This document shows, in pieces, positions 55,484-64,000 of a DNA stretch of 64,000 nt. Each line of letters opens with the position of its first letter. The first letter of the stretch is position 1. The notes under the pieces were generated by a model. It saw nothing but the letters and a program-made list of their open reading frames with translations. It was not told the origin of the DNA and did no database searches. A program made the position numbers and the translations under genes. Source of the stretch: Tanypteryx hageni (taxonomy: Eukaryota > Arthropoda > Insecta > Odonata > Petaluridae); NCBI GenBank assembly GCA_028673005.1, contig CM054116.1, positions 69,267,315 to 69,331,314 on the forward strand, in the 5' to 3' direction.

Positions 55484-55826
55484 TGTAGGAAAACTAGGGA
55501 CCTTTGGTGCGCCGCATCCCCTGCCATCCACCAAAAAGGTGACTTGCAGAGTATCATGTAGTTGTATGAGCTGGCTGCTACTCGCCTGCTGCTTGAAAGA
55601 GCAGCGCGCACGAATTCTGCGAAAGTAGGATTTTTCCAAACTCGCTCGCCCACCTGTTTGTGTTTTGAGGAGACCGCACAAAGTCAGAGTTCCGTCCTTC
55701 GGAAGGGACGTTAAGCCGTTGGCCCCCTTGGTGCTCTTCGTTAAGAGTAGACTAATGCCGGTGTGGAAGGAGTTATGGCTATAATAATCCAAGAGGTTGA
55801 GTAGCCAAAAAAATACACACACACAC
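54058..55826 (+). mobile_element. 5'-truncated CR1/Jockey-group LINE
   Basis: Reverse transcriptase homology starts abruptly near 54058 and runs to a stop at 55481-55483. A 340-bp 3' untranslated tail ends in a short CA-rich run. Endonuclease and ORF1 are missing, as expected of incomplete target-primed reverse transcription. The last 250 bp recur alone at 20180-20455. Confidence 0.85.
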
Positions 55827-55830
55827 GCGA

Positions 55831-58740
55831 CTTTTATAAAATATTCTTCTAGATTTTTATTTAAGAACTGCTTAGAGAAATGTCTGTATCGCTAATTTCC
55901 TATTATGATAGATTTTCGTTAATTCAAATTGGAAGTATAACTCTGTTTAAAGTTTTATGTAATCTTATGAAAATCTCCAAAAATTAGATTTTTATTTCTA
56001 ATAGAGAATATTCCTTTTGTTTTTCGAGACATTTTTATATTTAAATATTATTATTACTAATTATCAGTCGCCTTATTCGTTGTGAATATTAATTTTCGCC
56101 AAAACATGCCGTCCTCATATTCTTAATATTTTTGCATATCAGACGGAGAAATAAGATAACATACGTAGCTTAAGGGATTTTGTCTGAAACTCAAACTATC
56201 ATACAAACCTACAGTTAAATTTAATTAATTTACCGATATTTAATATTTCAGTCGAAAAAGCAGTATTTAAATATTGTTGTTTATGAGGGATAGAACCAAT
56301 TCCATGGAAGGGTTCGTAGTAGATTAAAATTCGAGCCTCGACAACTTCAAGGTTTTTATGCGATGAAACCGACGCAATAAATCACCGGACGCCCTCTCGC
56401 ACATTTTGCCTCGAGATTTGTTTTCTGTGATATTGTGGGACCTCCGAACCGACTCTTGTTCTCGAAATTTCGTTAGATATTTTTGTGTTCTTTTTATCCA
56501 CGGCTGTCCTCATCCGATCCAGGGGGAGGGGAAAGGAGGAGGGAGAGCAAGATATAGGAAAAAGCGGATTTATTGATGCGCAAAAGTTCCTCCAACTTCG
56601 GATACTTCTCTAAAAAAAGTCCAACCAAACGGCATAGAATATCCACTCATTATCATCCACGCGCTGCAAAAAATTGACCTCTTCTTCTCTTCCCTCGCGC
56701 ATGCTATGTATGTATATCTTTCTCTCTCTGTCTCTCTCGCACTTAAATATATCACGCCGAATATAAGTTTAGAAGCGGCCGAAGACTTTCACAGCGAAGA
56801 ATTTGTTTATGGGGGACGTTATTTTTTCCTTTTGAGCAAAACGCAATTCCTATTCCGACTTTATTGGCGTGGCTCCAGTGCGGAACGCGTGCACACACAC
56901 TCAGAGGGGCGCGGAGTCCCACCCTCTGCAGTTCCTCTGACCACCGCCGGCGCTACTTCGCAAGGACCAAGCAAACGGGTGCAGCGTGATCTGTATGCAG
57001 TGGATCTGAGAACGCTTTTCGGACCTTCGTTTTCCTCTCTCTTAACTATCATTCCATACTTTTGCAACGCAGTTGTCTAATTTAGGCCACCTTACTCTCT
57101 CATACTATCTTAATGATGGGATGCGAATTTTTTCAGTTTTATGGTGGTTCTTCTTAGCATTCGTTTCATCGGTACCCCGGATATTTCACAAAAAGAGATT
57201 CGATGGAAGACAGAAGACTTCGATAGTAAGAAATAAAATTTGCCCAACAAAATTGATTTTTGTAAACGCTTTCGGAAGAAAGTTCTCTGCAGATAAATTC
57301 ATAATTCGAATAATATAGGTTCCGTATTAATCCTAATATGTCGTTAAGTTATAGTGAAGGACTTTGTCTTAAATATTTCAATCTAAAGCCCAAAGTTCAT
57401 TTATACTGCATTTAACCGATGGAAAAGACATTTATTTCCATACTTAGTCATATTTAACCCAAATAGATTAATTTAATTAATTAATTTAATAGAATAATTT
57501 ATTACTGTCGGTCTTCAAAAATATTTAGACATACGCTTTTTAAAATGCCTCTTACTTTCCTCCGCAGATAATGTTACCAGACAAGTAAACTATAAATTAC
57601 AAATTTTCCTTTGAGGAATAGTTAAATGTTTATTTCCTGAAATTGTGTATCCCACTTACGTAAGTTCAGGTAACATGCCATCTATTAAAAAATCGTTAGC
57701 TCTCCCAGATTGGCTAAATTTTTCTTTTGTACTATGCTCGTGTTATTGAAATCCATTTAACATAAAGGTATCTCGTTCACGTTTACGAGCATTTTCAGAA
57801 TTTCATGCGGAGTAATTTGGTACCAACTGGTCGATAAATCTTATCCAGTAGCGCAGTTTACTTGCAAATTCTCTAGATATTCCTGGGTAAAAGATCTATT
57901 TAACAAAATGAATTTCAGCGCTAGAGGAATTAAATGAGTTTGGCACATACCTGGTATCGATGTGCGTGCAAGTTGAAGACCCGGTTTCGATTCCCGATCG
58001 ATGCAGAATTGTTCTCATGCTTCCATCAACTCCTGCAATATGCTTCAAGCATATAAAATTAACATCCAAACTTTCCGTAGTTTTTAATGTTTCACGAAAA
58101 AAATAAATGTGTATAGATATTTTCAATAAATTGACGCCGCAAATAAATCGTCATAGATTTTATAAGAGGAAATATATGTCATTTATTTTGAAGCTTGTTA
58201 CTACGACATTTAGGTTCCAATCCAATCGTCCCAAATAAAGCTCATCTCGTAAACCAGCCGCCAAATATTTTGAAGATGTTTTTCTCATTCAGAAATTCGG
58301 TATCGCTCATTCAGAAACGACGAGCGAACGGTTCCGTGCCAAGTTAATAATTGGTAGTAAAGCGTTGTATACGGCGAGTTCCCACTCATATAATTTCCCC
58401 CAACTCTCATAAGTACCTGCATCAACGTTATTTTCTCTCGCGGCGTCACATCTGCGTCAGCTTGCACTCTTAAAGCGGTTCCCACTCTGCATGTGTGCAT
58501 CCAAATCTTGTTGAAATTCCGCGTCGTCAATTGGTTTTGGCACATTCTTCGGTCGACGTAACATTGCTCGTGCAGACCGCATAAGCGTCCTTTTGTCCGC
58601 ATCCCAAACATCTCCCTCCCCAACCTACCCCTAACATTTCTCCCTCCGAAAATTTCCATTTCCCCTTTGGAGGAAGAGGGAGAAAGGATCACCGAAGCAT
58701 CGCGCGGCCGATACCCCAACCCCTTCAGCCACCCTCGACT
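55831..58740. other. No recognised gene
   Basis: Mostly unique AT-rich DNA. GGTTTCGATTCCC at 57981-57993 is B-box-like, but a tRNA fold is not apparent. CGCTCATTCAGAAA occurs as a short direct repeat near 58283-58317. Confidence 0.4.
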
Positions 58741-59345
58741 TATATTTTTTGCTATACTTCCCTCTACATCTCCCTACATCGCTCTCTATCTCTCTCGTTC
58801 TCTGTATTCCTCCCTCTATTTTTCTCCCTATCTATATATATCTCTATCCCTCTCCATCTCTCTCTCTCTCTCTCCCTCCCTCCCTCTATCTCTGTCTCCT
58901 CTATCTCCGTCTCCCTCTCTATCTCCCTCACTCTCTATCTCCCTCCTTCAATCTCTATCGCCCTCCCCCAGTCTCTATCGCCCTCCCTCAATCTCTATCG
59001 CCCTCCCTCACACTATTACCGTCTCTCACTCTCCATCTCTCTCTCTCTCTCGCTCTCTATTTTACTCCCTATCTTCCTTCCTTTCTCTTCACCTCTCCCT
59101 CACTCGCTATCTCCCTCCCTATTTTCCTCCTCCCCTCCCTATCTCCCTCTCTATCTCCCTCCCTCTCTCACTCCCTCCCTCTCTATCTCCCTCCCTCTCT
59201 ATCTCCCTCCCTCACTCTTTCTCCCTCCCACCCTCGCTCTCTCCCTCTCCCTCTTTCCCATCATCCTCTCCGTCTCCTCATTCCGTTCCACATCCCCCTC
59301 TTCACCAGCACCTCCACGACACCCTCTCCCTCCCTCTTCCCCCCC
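58741..59345. repeat. Polypyrimidine low-complexity domain
   Basis: Nearly pure pyrimidine with CTATCTCCCTCC-like repeats, including about four copies of a 20-bp unit with AATCTCTATCGCCCTCCCTC (58950-59012). Frames of 229-260 codons are Ser/Leu/Pro artefacts. Confidence 0.85.
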
Positions 59346-60522
59346 TATCTCCTCCCCCGACATTACACAAGCACCCTCTCCCTCAGTCCTTGGCCCGGTT
59401 CCAACATCAGCCTTTTCGGAGAGCCTCGTCTCCTGTGACGCTCACGTAAACACTTGCGATCTCTCTCCCAACAGCCAACGCCCCGCCACCACAACACCTC
59501 ACCCCCACGCCACTCCCTCCTTCCCCACATCCAAGCCAGCCACTCCTGCTATCTACGCTCCTCTTCCCCTCTGTTCGCTGTCCTTATTCTTTGAAAGAAA
59601 TCGCGGCCCGGCCCTCTCATTCCGAATACCTAAGCAATCCCATCATGGAAGAGGGAGATCTTTTCGATGCGCGCCGTTTTAATCCAACGAAGTAATTCGT
59701 TACTTTAGTAGGAGAGTCAGATTTTTCAGTGGAAAATGACGCCCAAGGAATATTAAATGGTTTAGGTTAACGAGGATGTAACTCTTGGGAGCTACGAGGA
59801 GATAAAAACGACGCAAATCTAAAGAAAAAGGAATATGATACTTGGATTCTGGCGACGGTTTACTGTAGTGGTCTTGAGCAGTACCATAGTAATGATGCCC
59901 AAGCGAAAGGAGCCCATTTTAAGTATTATCTTATGCGTTTCGGAAAATGTCGTTGAACAGTAGATTTTGTACGCATGGTAATAAATGTAACGTTTATTTT
60001 AATCGGTTAATTGTACAAATGTATGTTTTTATGACTATGGAAATCTGGGCGTGGTGTGGTGTCTTTCTATTTTTCTCCGGCAGCTAAACCTACTTGCTAC
60101 CATAATGGTCTTGAATAATCGTTTTTTGATGTGAATTGTTCACTCTCAATGTCATTCATTATATGCTGGTTGCATTTTTAAAGGTATTCCAAAAGTTTCG
60201 TTTGCTTCAGTACGGTTGGAGAAAGAATAAATGGATTTATGCTTGCAGGCATACAATAATACTCCCCGCAAGATATGGAAACATATATGAAATACCCAAC
60301 TCGATTATGAATCACCATTTCAAACCCCATGACTATTTAAACAGCGATGAAAATTCATATTCCATGCCTCTTTTTTCATGTTTAATGTCGCTTTTAGGAT
60401 ACGTTGGCATGGTTTGGCTTTCCCTTCCCACAGCTATCATATGCGAAATTTATACTGGATGCATCCGTTCAATAAATTGATTCAAAAGTGTTCTCAGCGT
60501 TCTTGCATCAGATGACCTAGAA
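59346..60522. other. No recognised gene
   Basis: C-rich to about 59570, then AT-rich. A 114-codon frame (60136-60480) shows no known motif. Confidence 0.4.
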
Positions 60523-60848
60523 TAGTGATTGGCAAATATTCCTGCTTAGCGGGCCGCATTGAAAGTTGCAAACGACGCATTGGAAGTTGCGAGCCTTCGT
60601 AGGGCAGCATAGAGCTTTCGTTGGAAGAAATCGAGAGATGCTGCGGTATCGTATAAACGATAATCAAGTGTAAACATTTATTTAGCATTAGCATCACAAC
60701 ATTCATGATTGCAAGACCCTAATTTAGATAAACATATAGCATTGTCTGGTAAATAGTACGGATCTCTTTTTCATAATACCTCCACGGGCCGTGTAAAATG
60801 CAGTTTAAGGCCGCATGTGGTCCGCAGGCCGTAGTTTGACGACCACTA
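60523..60848. mobile_element. Probable hAT-type MITE (326 bp)
   Basis: Left AGTGATTGGCAAAT with nearby GCGGGCCGCAT, and inverted right AGTGGTCGTCAAACTACGG with GGTCCGC, match the common CAGTGGTCGGCAAACT pattern with the first C mutated at each end. The flanking 8-mers no longer match, so the copy is old. Confidence 0.55.
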
Positions 60849-61861
60849 GACTCAAATACAGCCGTCCACAATGGCGATTCACGGATCGTTGATAGATAGG
60901 AGTAGTGCGCGCAAGAAACGTATATTACAAACCAATTAACACAACATACATACAAAAATATTCTTGAAAAAAACATTTGCTCACAAAATTAAGAACATAT
61001 TCACAAAGATTGCTTATAATTTATATCTCACGCTAACGAAAACTATTTCTCGTCGAATTTTGCACACTTCAGAAGATCTTCATTAGTACGAACATAATTG
61101 TAAAAGTCTTTACATAAAATATCCAAGTTACTTTTCACTGGCAGCTCTGCTTTTACTGCAAATATGTCCAGTCCATGTATTACAACGTTAAGAAAATATC
61201 CTTTTCACAAGAGAATTAAAATCCGGTACTAACAAAAAGTTGCATAAGTTTAACAAAATTGTTATATTTTCGTATGCTTTTAATATCCCATTCCATTTAT
61301 CTAGGATAGATGATGAAATCTCGTTTCGAGCTTTTTCTAAAAGTGGTTTAATTTCTGAAAAATTCTTCATACGTATTACATTTAGATGTAAGTCGATATC
61401 TAGCCCGAGTTTTAAAACGACCTGGAAGTTTTGGAAATTTATATGTTGACTTAAACTTAGTGGTTGTAAATTGTATTAAAAGATCAATAAATGAAAATAA
61501 TGATTTTTTTTGCTTCATATGTAACATTTTTTTCAAAGGTTTTCATTCCGAAAAATATATCCGAAATTCGTTTCTCTAATTTTTTCCAAGTAATTAAGAA
61601 TACCATACACTGCAATGATCAAAAGATCAGACTTTTCTATTTGGAGGACAGTATCATGAAATAATTTAAGGAAATTATTATTACATATAAATATAACTCT
61701 GTACGTAACAGATTCTTCATTTATATTAGGACCATCTTCTTCACTAGTGAAATATTTGGAAATTTAAACCGGGCATTCTTCACCTGCCGATACGAAGTAG
61801 CTCCTTGCCGCCATAAAACATTTCAGAAGTCTTTCATATATACGATATATATAGTTGGTCC
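60849..61861. other. AT-rich, no gene recognised
   Basis: No recognised repeat or domain. Confidence 0.45.
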
Positions 61862-61937
61862 CCAACTTGGTAAGTGTCCGCTGGGCTTCCTTCAACACCT
61901 TGTTGCCACCCTCATCACTACCTTTTCTTTTCCTTAA
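61862..61937 (-). repeat. Diverged fragment of the palindrome-arm family
   Basis: On the minus strand it reads CTTAAGGAAAAGAAAAGGTA, then GGCAACAAGGTGTTG and CCCAGCGGACACTTACCAA, paralleling the arm sequence at 4386-4480 and 40594-40680. It again adjoins a (TA)n tract. Confidence 0.55.
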
Positions 61938-61955
61938 GTTTATATATATAAATAA

Positions 61956-61960
<5 letters not shown>

Positions 61961-61996
<36 letters not shown>
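61961..61996. repeat. (TA)n microsatellite
   Basis: AT tract directly before the LINE frame. Confidence 0.9.
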
Positions 61997-61997
<1 letters not shown>

Positions 61998-62001
<4 letters not shown>

Positions 62002-64000
62002 AAATAGTCCCCCAATCGGATCTCCGGGCGGGGACTGCCTTGAGGAAAACATTTGTCGAAAGTAAATTACGAATAGGGACTTGGAACGTAAGAACTATGA
62101 GAAAGGCAGGAAAGCTAGAGAACTTGAAAGAAGAAATGAGAAGAAATAGAGTTGACATTATAGGGCTAAGCGAAACTAGATGGGAGGGAGAAGGACAGTT
62201 CGACTCGGAAGAATTCACGGTAGTTTATTCTGGAGGAAATAGTGGGGAAAGGGGAGTAGCTCTGGTACTTAGGAAAGATATGATGAAAAGCGTGACAAAG
62301 ATAATAGCAACGAACGATAGACTGATGGCAATAAAGCTAAAAGCAGTCCCAGTGGACATGCTGATAATCCAGGTATATATGCCAACGTCAGCTCATGACG
62401 ATGAAGAAATAGATGAGATCTATGAGCAAATTAATGAAATTTACGAAGAAGACGGAAGAGGAAAGGTAAACTGCATAATAATGGGAGATTGGAACAGCAT
62501 AGTCGGAGAAGGACAGGAAGAAAATGTTGTCGGGCAATACGGACTTGGGAAGAGAAATCGAGGAGGGGAGAAACTCGTAGAATTCTGCATCAATAATGAC
62601 CTTGTAGTGATTAATACATGGTTCAAAAACCATAAACGAAGGTTATACACATGGAAAAGCCCAGGAGATAGAATGAGATGCCAAATAGATTACATCCTTG
62701 TAAAACAAAGATTTAGGAACAGCATAAAGAACGCCAAGGCATTGCAAGGAGCAGACATTGATTCAGATCACAGCCTTCTAATACTTGACGTGAGTACAAA
62801 GCTCAAACAAATAAGAAAAACGAGAAGAGAAAGACAGACCTGGGACCTAGAAAAACTGAAAGAAAGGCAGGATGTAGTCAGCATGAAGTTGGAAGATAAC
62901 CTAAGAAAGTTGGAAAACAAACCGAAGACCGTCGATATAGAATGGGATGAAATTAAAACCAGTATCAAGGATACCTTGGATAAAGAGATTGGAAAACAAG
63001 AGAAGAAAATCAGAAAACCATGGATCACGAAGGAAATGCTGGAGAAAATGGATGAGAGACGAAAATGGAAAAACGTTAACAGTGAAGAAGGTAGAGCCAA
63101 CTATAGGCGTATAAACAATGAGTTGAGAAGGGTAACAGATAAAGCTAGAGAAAATTGGCTAAAAGGAAAATGTGATGAAATAGAACAAATGGAGAAATTA
63201 GGACGGTACGATATGATGTACGCTAAGGCACTGGAATTAGAAGATCAGAAGTCTAATGGAATTTGTGGTAAAGGAATTATGAATACGGATGGGAAGATAG
63301 TCTCAGAAACAAAGGATGTAGCACAGGTATGGGAAGAATACATTAAGGAATTATACAGCAAACAGACAGGAGCGGCAAAAATAGAACTGGAAAATGAGGA
63401 AAACATTGAAGAAGACAACTTAGGACCAAGTATTATGGAGAGCGAAGTAGAAAAAGCGATAGTGGAACTTAAGAAGGGGAAAGCCACGGGCAGCGATGGA
63501 ATACCGGCTGAGATACTTAAAGTCATAGGATCAGAAGGACTAAAAGCGATCACGAAATTAATTAATAAGATTTACGACACGGGAGAGTGGCCTCAGGATT
63601 TCCTAGAAGTAACAATGATCCCTCTAAAGAAGAAGCCAAAGGCAATGCAGTGTAAAGATTACAGAACTATAAGCCTTCTGTCACACACATCGAAGATCAT
63701 CACGAGGATTCTTAATAAAAGGCTGGAGAAAAAGGCAGAAGAAATAATAGGGGAAGATCAATTCGGTTTCAGAAAAGGACGAGGAACTAGAGATGCTATA
63801 GGAGTAGTTAGAATCATATCAGAAAGAGCAATAGAATACAGTCAAGATATCTGCGCATGTTTCGTAGACTGGCAGAAGGCCTTTGATAGAGTAAATTGGG
63901 TAAAGTTGATGAAGATATTAAAGGATATAGGTGTAGACTGGAAAGACAGGAGACTGATTAGGAATCTATATGAGAATCAAGTTGTAAAGGTCAGGTTTGA
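61998..64000 (+). mobile_element. RTE-like LINE, continues past window
   Basis: The sequence after the (TA)n tract (AGTCCCCCAATCGGATCTCC) leads into an uninterrupted endonuclease-reverse transcriptase frame. The missing 3' part lies beyond base 64000. The intact frame suggests a recent, perhaps active, copy. Confidence 0.85.
62097..64000 (+). CDS. RTE-like endonuclease/reverse transcriptase (partial)
   Basis: The frame is open from 61998 to the window end. 62097 is the first in-frame ATG, but the endonuclease motif GTWNVRTM straddles it, so translation may start upstream or at a non-ATG codon. The N-terminal third is an apurinic endonuclease of the exonuclease-III fold: LSETRW (catalytic Glu), VYMPTS, GDWNSIVG (Asp and Asn) and SDHSLL (catalytic His, about 62770). 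A charged linker follows. Reverse transcriptase begins with KKGKATGSDGIPAEILK (about 63473), then DYRTISLL, QFGFRKGRGTRDAI and FVDWQKAFDRVNW (motif A, about 63868). The catalytic FADD box would lie beyond the window. This arrangement and the RRLYTWKSP and QIDYILV strings fit the RTE clade, often mis-annotated as craniofacial development protein 2-like. At least 634 codons have no stop or frameshift. It would nick target DNA and copy its own RNA there. Confidence 0.88.
   Translation, partial: MRKAGKLENLKEEMRRNRVDIIGLSETRWEGEGQFDSEEFTVVYSGGNSGERGVALVLRKDMMKSVTKIIATNDRLMAIKLKAVPVDMLIIQVYMPTSAHDDEEIDEIYEQINEIYEEDGRGKVNCIIMGDWNSIVGEGQEENVVGQYGLGKRNRGGEKLVEFCINNDLVVINTWFKNHKRRLYTWKSPGDRMRCQIDYILVKQRFRNSIKNAKALQGADIDSDHSLLILDVSTKLKQIRKTRRERQTWDLEKLKERQDVVSMKLEDNLRKLENKPKTVDIEWDEIKTSIKDTLDKEIGKQEKKIRKPWITKEMLEKMDERRKWKNVNSEEGRANYRRINNELRRVTDKARENWLKGKCDEIEQMEKLGRYDMMYAKALELEDQKSNGICGKGIMNTDGKIVSETKDVAQVWEEYIKELYSKQTGAAKIELENEENIEEDNLGPSIMESEVEKAIVELKKGKATGSDGIPAEILKVIGSEGLKAITKLINKIYDTGEWPQDFLEVTMIPLKKKPKAMQCKDYRTISLLSHTSKIITRILNKRLEKKAEEIIGEDQFGFRKGRGTRDAIGVVRIISERAIEYSQDICACFVDWQKAFDRVNWVKLMKILKDIGVDWKDRRLIRNLYENQVVKVRF

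Noticed and set aside
55346..55822. 158-codon minus-strand frame with similarity to a frame at 20243-20455.
   Set aside because: The similarity comes from the shared LINE 3' tail read antisense; the tail is non-coding RNA sequence in the sense direction.
57960..58010. tRNA-like segment around GGTTTCGATTCCC.
   Set aside because: No convincing box A or cloverleaf, and no second copy to support a SINE.
58667..59449. Open frames of 229-260 codons.
   Set aside because: Polypyrimidine low-complexity sequence without stops; not a credible protein.

Overview
This 64 kb window is arthropod genomic DNA, most likely from an insect. The reasons are an AT-rich background with many (TA)n and (CT)n/(GA)n microsatellites, dense eukaryotic transposons (Helitron, hAT, Tc1/mariner, pogo, CR1-like and RTE-like LINEs), and one nuclear tRNA-Ala(AGC) gene with insect-like sequence. 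I recognise no host protein-coding gene. Nearly all open frames are chance ORFs, low-complexity tracts or transposon remnants. Species and chromosome cannot be named from the sequence alone.

Layout. 0-8.3 kb is a Helitron-rich block. At least six copies or fragments share a 3' hairpin followed by CTAG|T and a TC 5' end. A decayed Tc1/mariner element (4554-5842) sits six bases from one Helitron start, and that Helitron carries a 1.7 kb insert flanked by 20-bp repeats. 8.4-9.0 kb has hAT MITEs. 9.3-13.9 kb is less AT-rich, TE-poor, and has CT/GA tracts. 14.05-15.18 kb is a pogo-like transposon with a PHD-type zinc finger remnant. 18.58-20.05 kb is a three-level nest (hAT within hAT, with a pogo-like MITE innermost), each level showing its own target-site duplication. 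20.2 kb is an orphan LINE tail. 21.9-22.8 kb is purine/pyrimidine rich. 24.6-27.3 kb holds foldback repeats and a 1.88 kb hAT element with an exact 8-bp duplication.

27-37 kb is mostly unremarkable AT-rich DNA with scattered MITEs. 37.7-40.5 kb has two copies of a 0.7 kb repeat. One is interrupted by a Helitron, and the other serves as its empty site. 40.5-41.0 kb is a 145-bp-arm near-perfect palindrome between two (TA)n tracts. 41-48 kb alternates unique DNA with long purine- or pyrimidine-rich tracts. tRNA-Ala lies at 48.18 kb. 50.9-51.75 kb is a 17-bp polypyrimidine minisatellite. 52.7 kb is a pogo-like MITE. 54.06-55.83 kb is a 5'-truncated CR1/Jockey-group LINE. 58.7-59.3 kb is another polypyrimidine domain. 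From about 62.0 kb to the window edge runs an uninterrupted RTE-like LINE reading frame with AP endonuclease and the start of reverse transcriptase.

How the parts relate: the only genes that could make protein are those of mobile elements, and only the RTE-like frame is intact within view. Helitron, hAT and MITE copies here are non-autonomous and would depend on transposases encoded elsewhere. Boundaries rest mainly on terminal repeats, target-site duplications and copy-to-copy comparison within the window. Family names rest on remembered motif knowledge, not on a database search.
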